Shown piece after piece: positions 16,051-24,647 of a DNA stretch of 64,000 bases. The notes under the pieces were generated by a model, which saw nothing but the letters and a program-made list of their open reading frames with translations, was not told where the DNA came from and ran no database searches. Source of the DNA: Methanocaldococcus lauensis (GTDB lineage Archaea > AGJL01 > Methanococci > Methanococcales > Methanocaldococcaceae). A program made the translations under genes and the position numbers. Every line of letters starts with the position of its first letter. Position 1 is the first letter of the stretch. The stretch is taken from assembly GCF_902827225.1 (NCBI RefSeq), contig NZ_LR792632.1:639030-703029 (forward strand), read 5' to 3'.

Positions 16051-17922
16051 ATGATAGCGAATTCAACAATTAACGAGGAATACAAAGTTATAAATAATTA
16101 TAAGTCTTTTTTGGAGATATTTTCTGAAGTTCCAGAAATTGGAGAAATTTTAGAGAAGAGTGAAAGTATAGAAGAGGCAAGAGAAAAGTTATTTGAATTT
16201 TGTAAAGAGTTAGAGTGGAAAATTAGAAGTGGTAAGATAAAATTTAAAAATGAAATAGATAGATGGCTATCATTAAAATCTATTGAAATATTTTTAAATA
16301 TAATCTCTAAACACAACGAAAAATTATCTGGATTTAGCACATTGGAATATTTATGGAAAGCATATAAAGGTTACGAAGATGCTTTAAAAGAAATAGGGGA
16401 GGGTTTTATTGAAGAATTTAGACATTTGTTTTTGGCTATGTCTGGAAAGGCGAACTATTCCTTAGGTTTCTTAGGAGAAAGATTATTAAATGAAGGTGTT
16501 GAATTTGTAGATTTTAGTAAGATAAAAGGTAGAAAAGCAGGAATTGCGAGATCCAACTTTTTAGATAAAGTTTATGAAATTATGAGAGAATACATTAGTA
16601 AATATCCAAGCGGGTTAGATAAGAGAATTATATTAAAAAGAAAAAAGAATAGGGAAATTTTAGAAGATTTCTTTGGAATTACTGATGATGAATGGTTTAA
16701 CTATAAGTGGCAGTTTAAAAATGTAATAAAAGGTAAAAAAGGAGTAGAAATTTTAAAAGAACTTAGAGAAGAGACAAACTTTAAAATATCTGATGAAGAT
16801 TTGGAGATTATAGAAGAATGTGTGAAAAATGGAATACCATTTGGAATAACTCCTTACTATTTACATTTATTTGACTTCGAAAATCCTTATGTTGAAGATC
16901 TACCAGTTAGAAGGCAGGTTATTCCTCCAAAATGGTATGTTGAAAAGATGATTGAACATAAAGAGGATAGATCAACATTCTTTGACTTTATGGGGGAGCA
17001 TGACACTTCTCCATGTGACTTAATAACAAGGAGGTACGTTACAATTGCAATTATAAAACCTTATGAATCTTGTCCTCAAATTTGTGTCTATTGTCAAAGA
17101 AACTGGATGGTTCAAGATTTTAACGAAAAGGCATTTAAAGGTTGGGATAAAGTTGAAAAAGCATTAGATTGGTTTGCTGAGCATGACTCAATGATAGAGA
17201 TACTAATTACCGGTGGAGATCCATTCAGTTTAAGTGATAAGGCTATTGAAAAGATGTTAAATAGAATCTCTGAAATTAATCATGTTATTGGAGTACGATT
17301 TGGAACGAGAACAATAGTCACAGTTCCTATGAGAATAACAGATGAATTGGTAGAGATATTAGACAATTATGAAAAGAGTTTAATGATTTCTACACATGTT
17401 GAAAGTTGTTATGAAATTACACCAGAAGTTAAAGAGGCTGTTAGAAAATTAGGAGAGAAAAATATTAAGGTTTATAATCAGCATGTATTTCATAGATATG
17501 TAAGCAGAAGATTTGAAAATGTCGCTTTAAGAATAGCTTTAAAGAAAGCAGGAATAATTCCATACTATACATTCTATCCTAAAGGAAAGATAGAGCATAA
17601 AGATTACTTAGTTCCAATAGCAAGAGTAGTTCAAGAAGTTAAAGAAGAAGCGAGATTATTGCCAGGATCATTTAGAACAGATGAGCCAATATTTAATGTT
17701 CCAAGAATGGGCAAGAATCATTTAAGAGGTTGGCAGGATAGAGAATTGATAGCTATAAAACCTAATGGAAGTAGAGTTTATCTAATGCATCCATGGGAAA
17801 AAGGAATATATCCAACTAAGTTATACACTTACGAAGATACGCCAATTAAAGAATACTTAGATAGTTTAAAGGAAATTGGAGAAAATATTGAAGAATATAA
17901 AACTATTTGGTATTACTATTAA
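16051..17922 (+). CDS. KamA-family radical SAM protein with long N-terminal region
   Basis: A 623-residue protein of the lysine 2,3-aminomutase (KamA) family. The radical SAM motif is CPQICVYCQR (Cys-x3-Cys-x2-Cys) near residue 345. Downstream are ILITGGDPFSLSD, the conserved VRFGTRTIVTVPMRIT and NQHVFHRYVSRRF, matching KamA segments. Characterised aminomutases are about 420 residues with the motif near residue 130, so this one carries about 200 extra N-terminal residues, mostly helical, with no recognised domain. PLP-binding lysine cannot be assigned with confidence. It could act on beta-lysine synthesis for osmoprotection or on another amino acid. The ATG at 16051 is preferred over 16033, which lies within the GGAGGGGG ribosome-binding site region. 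Confidence 0.85.
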   Translation: MIANSTINEEYKVINNYKSFLEIFSEVPEIGEILEKSESIEEAREKLFEFCKELEWKIRSGKIKFKNEIDRWLSLKSIEIFLNIISKHNEKLSGFSTLEYLWKAYKGYEDALKEIGEGFIEEFRHLFLAMSGKANYSLGFLGERLLNEGVEFVDFSKIKGRKAGIARSNFLDKVYEIMREYISKYPSGLDKRIILKRKKNREILEDFFGITDDEWFNYKWQFKNVIKGKKGVEILKELREETNFKISDEDLEIIEECVKNGIPFGITPYYLHLFDFENPYVEDLPVRRQVIPPKWYVEKMIEHKEDRSTFFDFMGEHDTSPCDLITRRYVTIAIIKPYESCPQICVYCQRNWMVQDFNEKAFKGWDKVEKALDWFAEHDSMIEILITGGDPFSLSDKAIEKMLNRISEINHVIGVRFGTRTIVTVPMRITDELVEILDNYEKSLMISTHVESCYEITPEVKEAVRKLGEKNIKVYNQHVFHRYVSRRFENVALRIALKKAGIIPYYTFYPKGKIEHKDYLVPIARVVQEVKEEARLLPGSFRTDEPIFNVPRMGKNHLRGWQDRELIAIKPNGSRVYLMHPWEKGIYPTKLYTYEDTPIKEYLDSLKEIGENIEEYKTIWYYY

Positions 17923-17990
17923 TAATCATAAATATAATCTCACTTTTCTATTTTTGTAATCTAAGATTTATAAACATAGAACTACAATAT

Positions 17991-18342
17991 AAACCGGACG
18001 AGGTTGGAGGTTGTCAAGATAAAGATAGGAGGAAGTTATAGATGGAAGCGAAAGAATTAAGCCAAGAGATAATTGTATTAAATTTGGAATTATTAGGGAA
18101 TCTATTATAGAAGGACTTAGTTTTTCGTTTAAGGAGGGAGAAGAAACTTACTACACAATTTCTTAATCAAAATCGAACTCTTTTGAATTTTAAACCTAAT
18201 CTCTGTAATGGTCATGGATACCATCCACTAAAATTTTTGGTTTATTCGAGCAAAATTTTAATATACTTCTTACGAATAATATTTTTTATTTCCATATTTT
18301 TAAATCTTTCTTATCTTGACAGTCTCTCTCAACCGGACAACC
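17991..18342 (+). mobile_element. Degraded mobile-element-like segment with imperfect terminal inverted repeats
   Basis: The left end (aaccggacgaggttggaggt, then tgtcaagataaagat) and the inverted right end (cttatcttgacagtctctct, then caaccggac) match imperfectly over about 33 bp. Between them, frames read [10 protein letters not shown], then [30 protein letters not shown], then NRTLLNFKPNLCNGHGYHPL, as if one ORF were broken by at least two frameshifts. I do not recognise the protein. The right end stops just before the tRNA-Val promoter (ttatatatg at 18349-18357). It could be a decayed insertion sequence or a MITE with a partial transposase gene; the protein reading is tentative. Confidence 0.45.
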
Positions 18343-18395
18343 GAAATATTTATATATGAGTTATTCATACTATAATCTCGCTGACTGATTGTTGT

Positions 18396-18472
18396 GGGCT
18401 CGTGGTCTAGCTGGCTATGATGCCGCCCTGACACGGCGGTGGTCGGGAGTTCGAATCTCCCCGAGCCCACCA
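18396..18472 (+). tRNA. tRNA-Val (anticodon GAC)
   Basis: The cloverleaf is clear. The acceptor stem gggctcg (18396-18402) pairs with cgagccc (18462-18468), followed by A and an encoded CCA. The D arm contains gtctagctggctatgat, the anticodon stem-loop is cgcc-ctgacac-ggcg giving anticodon GAC, and the T arm is cggga-gttcgaat-ctccc like. 77 nt with CCA. A TATA-like tttatatatg lies at 18348-18357. No intron is seen. Confidence 0.95.
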
Positions 18473-18606
18473 ATCCTTAAATAGGCAGAGCATTTTGGGT
18501 ATAGCAATAGGGCGAAGCCCTATGCTTTGAGACTCCTCAAACCCACCAATCCTTAAATAGATAGTATATTTTGAGCATAGTTATTTTTATTTTTAGAGAA
18601 ATAAAT
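18455..18606. repeat. Tandem 76-bp duplication of the tRNA-Val 3' end and flank
   Basis: cccaccaatccttaaatag occurs at 18466-18484 (tRNA 3' end plus flank) and again at 18542-18560, offset 76 bp. Similarity extends both ways: ctccccgagccca versus ctcctcaaaccca before it, and about 24 bp of decayed similarity after it. Most differences in the second copy are C to T or G to A. Between the copies is a strong hairpin, atagggc-gaa-gccctat at 18507-18523. The second copy cannot form a tRNA, as the 5' half is absent. Confidence 0.8.
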
Positions 18607-18692
18607 TATTATATTCAAATTTTTTATTAAATTTATTAAAAATAGATTAAATTAGGAAAATATTAATTAATATAGAATAATATTAAAATTAA

Positions 18693-19544
18693 TTAGTCAA
18701 CAATATCAACATGAACATATGCCTTTTCAACATTATCTAATTTTTCTAATCTTTTCTTAACATCTACCTCAATATCGTGCATTTCCTTTGCAGATATATT
18801 TGAAGGCACTTCAACATGTAACTCAACATAGATTTTAGGTCCTACATAATGAGCTTTTATATCATGGACACCTATAACCCTATCTACACTTAATGCCTCT
18901 TTTTTTACAATCTCATAAAAATCCTCTGGAGGAGAGCTTCCAGTAAGATAATTTATGTTAGTTATAATTATTTCAATAGAAACCTTAGCAATCATAATTG
19001 AAACGATTATCCCAGCAATGGCATCACCATAACTTACTCCAAATTTCTCCAACAATAAACCAATTAAAACTACTATACTACTTAAAACATCACTCCTATG
19101 GTGATAGGCATCTGCAATTAATATTTGACTATTTAACTTTTTTCCTACATATAAACTATATTGTGTCATTAACTCCTTAGATACTATTGAAATTATAGCT
19201 ACTGTGAGCATTATAATATTGACAGTAATTACTTCCTTACTGAAAAGTCTTTCAATTGCAAATTTACCAATCTCGCAGGCAGTAAAAAATAATGCCAGAC
19301 CCATTAAAAAAGCTATTAATGGCTCAAATCTTGAATGTCCTAATGGATGAGATTTATCAGCAGGTTTTGAAGCAAGTTTTATCCCAATATATCCTAAAAC
19401 ACTTGTTAAAACATCAGATAAAGAATGAACTCCATCAGAGATTAAAGATATACTTGAGTATATATAACCAACTATTATTTTTATTACTCCTAAAAAGATA
19501 TTACCAACAATACTCACAATTATTGGCTTTTCTTTTTCATCCAT
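18693..19544 (-). CDS. Cation diffusion facilitator (CDF) metal efflux transporter
   Basis: A 283-residue membrane protein with about six transmembrane helices followed by a cytoplasmic ferredoxin-like metal-binding domain (about residues 205-283). Metal-site motifs are SLISDGVHSLSDVL in helix 2 and ADAYHHRSDVLSS in helix 5, which place the Asp/His transport site; the HPLGHSRFE loop is also conserved. The C-terminal domain shows HDIKAHYVGPKIYVELHVEV. The HHRSD form is typical of Zn/Mn/Fe exporters; the metal cannot be decided here. Located divergent to nothing: the next gene (19564-20334) is upstream on the same strand, 19 bp away, so the two may be co-transcribed. Confidence 0.93.
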   Translation of the reverse strand: MDEKEKPIIVSIVGNIFLGVIKIIVGYIYSSISLISDGVHSLSDVLTSVLGYIGIKLASKPADKSHPLGHSRFEPLIAFLMGLALFFTACEIGKFAIERLFSKEVITVNIIMLTVAIISIVSKELMTQYSLYVGKKLNSQILIADAYHHRSDVLSSIVVLIGLLLEKFGVSYGDAIAGIIVSIMIAKVSIEIIITNINYLTGSSPPEDFYEIVKKEALSVDRVIGVHDIKAHYVGPKIYVELHVEVPSNISAKEMHDIEVDVKKRLEKLDNVEKAYVHVDIVD

Positions 19545-19563
19545 AAAAATCCCAAACTAAATT

Positions 19564-20334
19564 TTAAACTTTGAGAACTTTTCCAACATGTCCATAGATG
19601 AAGTTGTTTAATTGAGATAGTTTTGTTAATGCCTTAAATCCAGTGCAATGCATTGGCATAATCCAAAAATCTTGTGATTTGAAGTAATCTACAATTTTAT
19701 TTAAGTATTCATCAGAAACAGATACTAAGTGAAAACCACCTAAAACTTCTTTAATTTCACTCAACTTTTTTCCATATTCAACTACATTTATTATTCCACT
19801 GTGAGAACAGCCAGTAATTAAAACTCCATTGGCAATTAAAAACATATCGTCATTTATTTCATCTTTTACTTTTTTTCCATCCTTAATACAATGAAATTCT
19901 TCCATCTCATACTCATACTCTCTTGGAATGTATCCAGAGATGATAATATCTTTGTCTATTTTGTATGGCTTCTCTATAATCTTTAGGTCTGCTTTTTTTA
20001 GAAGATAATCTTTTATTTCTTTATCTATTCCAATATATCTATTTCCAGAATATTTGTCTAAAAAAGCGTCCTTATGAATTATAACCTTTCCACAAATTAA
20101 ATCGTTCTCTATAATATATTTTAAACCGTCAGTGTGATCATAATGGCCGTGAGATATAACTACATAATCAAAACCTTCATTTTCATTGAACAATTTTAAA
20201 TTTTCTCTCAAAACTATTGGGTTTTGCCCAGCGTCAAACAGAATTCTTTTATTGTTAATTTCAATTAAAGCAGAAAAGCCGTGCTGAGCAAAAAATTTTT
20301 TATATCCTGTGTTATCAACCAATATCTTAATCAT
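19564..20334 (-). CDS. Metallo-beta-lactamase fold protein (COG1237, DHPPP-synthase-like)
   Basis: A 256-residue metallohydrolase with VISHGHYDHTDGL (H-x-H-x-D-H), ITGCSHSGIINVVEYG and a C-terminal MPMHCTGF, which is the pattern of the COG1237 family. One Methanocaldococcus member of this family makes 7,8-dihydropterin-containing beta-ribofuranosylaminobenzene phosphate on the way to methanopterin; whether this paralogue does so is unknown. The start was placed at 20334, where a GAGGTGAAATT ribosome-binding site precedes ATG; the earlier in-frame codons to 20370 overlap it. Confidence 0.85.
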   Translation of the reverse strand: MIKILVDNTGYKKFFAQHGFSALIEINNKRILFDAGQNPIVLRENLKLFNENEGFDYVVISHGHYDHTDGLKYIIENDLICGKVIIHKDAFLDKYSGNRYIGIDKEIKDYLLKKADLKIIEKPYKIDKDIIISGYIPREYEYEMEEFHCIKDGKKVKDEINDDMFLIANGVLITGCSHSGIINVVEYGKKLSEIKEVLGGFHLVSVSDEYLNKIVDYFKSQDFWIMPMHCTGFKALTKLSQLNNFIYGHVGKVLKV

Positions 20335-20447
20335 AATTTCACCTCTTAAATTTATAGATTTATTTTCCACATATGCGTATAAATAATTTACGAATAATTA
20401 ATACTTTTCCTAACAGAGTCATATTAAAAATATTTTTGGTGTTAGGT

Positions 20448-20927
20448 ATGGAACTTAATAAAATTAAAGAAAAAATTAATGAATGGAAAAATAGAGAATG
20501 GAGGTGGAAAGGTAAGGGAATGGTTGAAATTAAATTTATCTGTTTAATTGAGAGAGCAGAAAGTTTTAAAAAATTAGTAGAAAATTTAGAGCATATTGTT
20601 ATTGAATATGAAAAGATAGAAAAACTTATTGAAGATGAAGATATAAACGAAATTGCTAAGTTAAATTTATTCTGTGGAAATAATGTTTATGAAGAGATGT
20701 TAAAAGACATTTTAAGTTCAAATAAATTTATATCTTTGACTGTAAGTTTTGATGAAAATATGGCCTATGTTAAATACATTGAAAGAGGAAAAGAGGAAAT
20801 TTTAACATTAGATGGAAAATCTACATATAAAGCATTGCAAATATTAAAAAATAGATACGAAGACATTTTAAAAAGGCAAATATCTATAATTGAAAACTCT
20901 ATTCCTTTAACCATCCCATCTCAATAA
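20448..20927 (+). CDS. Hypothetical protein, convergent with cofG
   Basis: A 159-residue soluble protein ([18 protein letters not shown] at its start), charged and mainly helical, with no motif I recognise. A GGTGTTAGGT ribosome-binding site sets the start at 20448 rather than the ATG at 20373. Its 3' end overlaps the 3' end of cofG by 29 bp on the opposite strand (20899-20927). Codon use looks like that of neighbours. It may be a Methanococcales-specific gene; function unknown. Confidence 0.7.
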   Translation: MELNKIKEKINEWKNREWRWKGKGMVEIKFICLIERAESFKKLVENLEHIVIEYEKIEKLIEDEDINEIAKLNLFCGNNVYEEMLKDILSSNKFISLTVSFDENMAYVKYIERGKEEILTLDGKSTYKALQILKNRYEDILKRQISIIENSIPLTIPSQ

Positions 20928-21975
20928 TTTTGTTATAAACTTTTTCACTCAACCACTCTCTACTTATATACTTATCATAGACAGGCAATCTCATCTTTAA
21001 CTTTAATCCTAACTCTTCAGTCATATTTCTTAATTCCTCTATTTCTGGCCACTCTGCTTCTGGATTTACATAATCCTTTGTTAAAGGAGAAACTCCTCCC
21101 CAATCATCCACTCCCGCCAATAAAAATAACTGTCCTGTCTCTCTATTTAAATTTGGAGGAATCTGAATAGAGATATCTTTTAAAATTAACTTTGCTAAGA
21201 TTATAACCTTCAACATTTTTATAGGTGTTGGCTCCTTAAAATTTTCCATTGGAATGCCTTTCTTAGGTTTGAAGTTTTGAATTATAACTTCTTGAATATG
21301 CTTATATTTATCATAGATTTCTTTTATTTTAAAGAGGGAATCAACAATTTCCTTGTTAGTTTCTCCTATTCCAATTAATAATCCAGTAGTGAATGGAATT
21401 TTTAATTTTCCAGCATTTTTAATCATCTCTATCCTTAACTTTGGATCTTTACCCGGGCTGTATTTATGGGCAATAGTATTCATCAATCTCTCTGAGGCGT
21501 TTTCTAACATTAACCCCATAGAGGCATTAACATCTTTAAGCATCTTTAACTCTTCATAATCTAAAATTCCACAGTTAGTGTGTGGTAATAGAGAAGTATT
21601 GTTTAATGTCCATTCTTCTAAATCGTAAAGATATTCTAATATATTGCTATAACCCAAAGATTTTAACTGTTCTTTAATCTCTTTGTTTTCATCTACTCGC
21701 TCTCCAAAGGTAAATAACGCCTCTCTACAACCTAACTTATCCCCTCTCAATAAGATTTCCTTAACTTCATTAGGTTTCATTAAACTTGGGTTATCTTCTC
21801 TAAAAATGCAGTATCCACATCTATTTCTACACCACTTAGAAAGAGGAATAAATACATTTTTTGAGTAAGTTACATATTTTCTTTTGAAGTTGTTGTTAAT
21901 TAAATTTATATAATTCAATATATCATCAACAGATGCAGAGTTGAGAAAATTTATCGCCATCTCTCTACTTATCAT
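20899..21975 (-). CDS. cofG: FO synthase subunit 1
   Basis: A 358-residue radical SAM enzyme which, with CofH, joins a tyrosine-derived radical to 5-amino-6-ribitylamino-uracil to form the F420 chromophore FO. The cluster motif is [13 protein letters not shown] (Cys-x3-Cys-x2-Cys) near residue 50. Other CofG landmarks are [53 protein letters not shown] and the C-terminal [23 protein letters not shown]. The start at 21975 follows AGGGGATATGT, so the upstream 18 in-frame codons are dropped. CofH is not in the window. Confidence 0.96.
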   Translation of the reverse strand: MISREMAINFLNSASVDDILNYINLINNNFKRKYVTYSKNVFIPLSKWCRNRCGYCIFREDNPSLMKPNEVKEILLRGDKLGCREALFTFGERVDENKEIKEQLKSLGYSNILEYLYDLEEWTLNNTSLLPHTNCGILDYEELKMLKDVNASMGLMLENASERLMNTIAHKYSPGKDPKLRIEMIKNAGKLKIPFTTGLLIGIGETNKEIVDSLFKIKEIYDKYKHIQEVIIQNFKPKKGIPMENFKEPTPIKMLKVIILAKLILKDISIQIPPNLNRETGQLFLLAGVDDWGGVSPLTKDYVNPEAEWPEIEELRNMTEELGLKLKMRLPVYDKYISREWLSEKVYNKIIEMGWLKE

Positions 21976-22210
21976 ACATATCCCCTTATATTTAAATAAT
22001 TGAACCTTTAATAATTTTATATCGACCATAAAGCAATATATATAATGAGTAATATAAAACTATTTGCAGTAAAAAGTTAATTGAGTATATTAAAAGTAAA
22101 TTAAAAAACACTATAGAGTTTAAATAAGCATAAATAAAAACTTAGTATTTATAAGAAACACTATTAAAATTTCAAAAAATAACAAACAAAAATAAAAAAG
22201 GTGAGACAAT

Positions 22211-22516
22211 ATGGCAGAGCAACAAGAACAACAAATTAGAGTAAGATTACCAAAAAAAGAAGAGAATGAAATATTAGGAATTATAGAGCAAATGTTAGGA
22301 GCAAGTAGAGTAAGAGTTAGATGTTTAGATGGAAAAACAAGATTGGGTAGAATTCCCGGAAGATTAAAGAAAAAGATTTGGGTTAGAGAGGGAGATATTG
22401 TTATAGTAAAACCATGGGTAGTTCAAGGAGACCAAAAATGTGACATAATTTGGAGATACACAAAAACACAAGTTGAATGGCTTAAGAGAAAAGGTTACTT
22501 AGATGAGATATTATAA
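22211..22516 (+). CDS. Translation initiation factor aIF1A
   Basis: A 101-residue S1/OB-fold factor that binds the ribosomal A site during initiation. [21 protein letters not shown] then [15 protein letters not shown] and [19 protein letters not shown] match archaeal IF1A closely. The N-terminus starts [34 protein letters not shown] precedes the ATG. Rio1 kinase follows within 7 bp of its stop and a KH-domain protein after it, giving a translation/ribosome biogenesis cluster. Confidence 0.96.
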   Translation: MAEQQEQQIRVRLPKKEENEILGIIEQMLGASRVRVRCLDGKTRLGRIPGRLKKKIWVREGDIVIVKPWVVQGDQKCDIIWRYTKTQVEWLKRKGYLDEIL

Positions 22517-22523
22517 AAAGGTG

Positions 22524-23399
22524 ATGAATATATCTAAAGATTTAGATTTTAAAGTTAAAGATATTGACAAAGAAATTTATGAATTGAATAAATTACTATC
22601 TGAAAAGGAAGAGTTTCAATTAGATAGAGAATATCAAAAAGAAATCTTAGAAAAAGAAAGAAAGTTTTTAGAAGATTTAAAAACAGTCAATGAAGTTTTT
22701 GATAAAAGAACTCTTATGACATTATTTAGTTTGTTGGCAGGAAAACATTTAACAGAGTATATAGGAATAGTAAATTCAGGAAAAGAGGCTGTTGTATTTA
22801 AAGCCAGAAAAGGGAAGTTTTATAGGGCTGTTAAAGTTTATAGAGTTTCTACCTGTGATTTTAAAACTATGAGTAAGTATATACAAGGTGATCCAAGATT
22901 TCATTTGAGAAAGAGTAGTAGGAGGCAAATTATACACGCGTGGGTAGAAAAAGAATTTAGAAATTTAAGAAGGGCTTCTGAAATTATAAATGCTCCTAAG
23001 GCGAGATTGAGGAGAGAGAATGTTTTAATTATGGATTTTGTTGGATATAGAGGAATTCCTGCTCCAAAACTTAAAGAATTTCAAGATTTAGATTGGGAGA
23101 GATACTATAAAATTATAAGAGATAGTATGAAAAAACTTTACGAAGAGGGAGAGCTAGTTCATGGAGATTTGAGCGAATATAATATTTTAGTAAAAGATAA
23201 CGAGCCAGTTTTTATAGATTTTTCTCAGAGTGTTATAACTCAACATCCTTTGGCTCATCCTTTACTTATAAGAGATTGCATAAACATCTGTAATTTCTTT
23301 AGAAGAAAGAAAGTTAATTGTAATTATAAGGAGTTATATAAGTATATTACAGGAAATGATATAAATCCAGTTGACGAGGCTATGATTAAGCAGTTGTAA
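22524..23399 (+). CDS. rio1: RIO1-type atypical serine kinase
   Basis: A 291-residue RIO kinase. An N-terminal helical region (about residues 1-75) precedes the kinase domain. The nucleotide loop is YIGIVNSGKEAVVFKARKGK, catalytic lysine in YRAVKVYRVS, catalytic loop LVHGDLSEYNILV and metal-binding VFIDFSQSV; STCDFKTM and YIQGDPRF are typical of Rio1. Role in small-subunit maturation is known for the family. The start at 22524 uses the AAAGGTG ribosome-binding site right after the aIF1A stop; the site is close to the ATG (about 3-4 bp), so 22503, inside aIF1A, cannot be fully excluded. Confidence 0.93.
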   Translation: MNISKDLDFKVKDIDKEIYELNKLLSEKEEFQLDREYQKEILEKERKFLEDLKTVNEVFDKRTLMTLFSLLAGKHLTEYIGIVNSGKEAVVFKARKGKFYRAVKVYRVSTCDFKTMSKYIQGDPRFHLRKSSRRQIIHAWVEKEFRNLRRASEIINAPKARLRRENVLIMDFVGYRGIPAPKLKEFQDLDWERYYKIIRDSMKKLYEEGELVHGDLSEYNILVKDNEPVFIDFSQSVITQHPLAHPLLIRDCINICNFFRRKKVNCNYKELYKYITGNDINPVDEAMIKQL

Positions 23400-23444
23400 A
23401 AAATAATATTTATTTAAATTATTTATTTTTGTGTTGGTGAGAGA

Positions 23445-24095
23445 ATGGTGTTTAAAAATATTGGCCAAGATAAAAATATTGAGATTTTAAAAATCCCAAA
23501 AGAAAGAGTTGGTGTTTTAATCGGCAAAAAGGGAAGTGTTAAAAAAACAATTGAAAAAGAGTTGGGAGTTAAATTGGAAATAGATGAAGATGGAACTGTA
23601 ACTATTTACGGAACTGATGATCAGAGAGATCCATTAGCTGTTTGGAAAGCTAAGGATATTGTTAGAGCAATTGGAAGGGGATTTAATCCAGAAATCGCTT
23701 TAAAATTAGTTAGTGATGAGTATGTTTTAGAAGTTATAGATATAGAAAATTATGCAGGCTCAGAAAAGAGTTTAAGAAGACTAAAAGGAAGAGTTATTGG
23801 TAAAGAAGGAAAATCAAGAAGATATATTGAGGAATTAACAGGATCAAATGTATCTGTCTATGGAAAAACCGTTTCAATTGTTGGAGAGCATGACTCTGTA
23901 CAAATAGCAAAAGAGGCTGTTGAAATGCTTTTAAGAGGAGCATCTCATGCAAAAACTTTCAAATTCTTAGAAAGAGAGAGGCAGAAAATAAAGAGATCTA
24001 AATTTGAATTGTGGAAGAGAAGTGAAGTTGATGAGTTGTATGAAAAAATGAATCAAAATTATGATAATTATGAAAATGAAGATTTTAAAGACTGA
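23445..24095 (+). CDS. KH-domain RNA-binding protein (archaeal Dim2/Pno1-like)
   Basis: A 216-residue protein with two KH domains: KERVGVLIGKKGSVKKTIEK (GxxG = GKKG) near residue 25 and GRVIGKEGKSRRYIEELTGS (GKEG) near residue 115. A basic, helical C-terminal tail follows (FLERERQKIKRSKFELWKRS) ending in an Asn/Asp/Glu-rich stretch. Archaeal Dim2/Krr1-like proteins bind the 3' end of 16S rRNA during maturation, which fits its place behind aIF1A and Rio1. The stop at 24095 is immediately followed by the structured repeat copy 2. Confidence 0.93.
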   Translation: MVFKNIGQDKNIEILKIPKERVGVLIGKKGSVKKTIEKELGVKLEIDEDGTVTIYGTDDQRDPLAVWKAKDIVRAIGRGFNPEIALKLVSDEYVLEVIDIENYAGSEKSLRRLKGRVIGKEGKSRRYIEELTGSNVSVYGKTVSIVGEHDSVQIAKEAVEMLLRGASHAKTFKFLERERQKIKRSKFELWKRSEVDELYEKMNQNYDNYENEDFKD

Positions 24096-24098
24096 TAT

Positions 24099-24327
24099 CC
24101 TCTTCCACCTAAAGGGATGAAGATTCCCATAGGTACCACCGTTTCCCATTTCCATAGCATATTATAACATATAATATCTTACGGCTATGGAAATGGGCAG
24201 TCATCAACTCACAGATTCATCGAGAATACCAATATCTCTGCCATAGGTTCATTGACTTGGGTAGAACGGAGACAGCCCCATAAAAGGAATTTATATTGAC
24301 CTCGAAGGCAGAGTCCTCTCATCGGTT
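24099..24327 (-). repeat. Structured dispersed repeat, copy 2, with IS605-like end
   Basis: Read on the minus strand, 24327 to 24132 matches copy 1 at 8718-8922, in the opposite chromosomal orientation. The hairpin at 24145-24197 has a 14-bp stem cccatttccatagc...gctatggaaatggg. Compared with copy 1, stem pair G-C became A-T and an A-G mismatch became C-G, so base pairing is kept. ctctgcc (24236-24242) can pair with ggcagag (24307-24313). Beyond the shared part, 24099-24131 reads on the minus strand tacctatgggaatc...ccctttaggtggaagagg, resembling the end sequence downstream of the tnpB remnant at 44.5 kb (ctttaggtgaagag). It could be an ncRNA, an omegaRNA relic, or a transposon end. Confidence 0.75.
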
Positions 24328-24647
24328 ATATAACAATATTGTTCCACTGATATTTAGAAACTGCTACAAACCCTTATGAGTTCATTGAACTTCGATGAAC
24401 GGATACAACCTTCGAAGGTTTTTTATCAAAGTTATAAAGATATATTAACATTGTAATATATTTAAATATTTTATATTATTGTTATATTACAGAAAACAGA
24501 AATTAAAAACTATTTCGAACTCTTATGAAATAACAATTTTTAGCTGGGAGGAAACTATAAAAAAAATATTAAATTAAATAATATTTATTAAAAATCTATT
24601 AAAATAAGATTATATAAAAATACGATATAAAAATACGAGGTAGTAAA
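24328..24647. other. Intergenic region with 16-nt match to the tnpB scar and small hairpins
   Basis: aactgctacaaaccct at 24359-24374 is identical to the minus strand at 7722-7737, the junction where the truncated tnpB meets the ATPase remnant. Next come gttcat...atgaac (24380-24399) and the palindrome aaccttcgaaggtt at 24407-24420, followed by TTTT, which could act as a terminator on the plus strand. The rest is AT-rich and should contain the promoter of the thioredoxin reductase gene. No ORF seen. Confidence 0.55.

Noticed and set aside
16098-16340. Minus-strand ORF inside the KamA-family gene
   Set aside because: Antisense shadow of a clear coding gene, without a ribosome-binding site or recognisable protein.
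18501-18545. Second tRNA gene after tRNA-Val
   Set aside because: The 3' end resembles tRNA-Val, but no acceptor, D or anticodon stem can be formed upstream; only a simple hairpin is present.
24099-24327. CRISPR repeat or leader
   Set aside because: cgtttcccatttccat resembles part of the repeat remembered for M. jannaschii CRISPR arrays, but there is no periodic repeat-spacer structure at either copy and no cas genes in the window.
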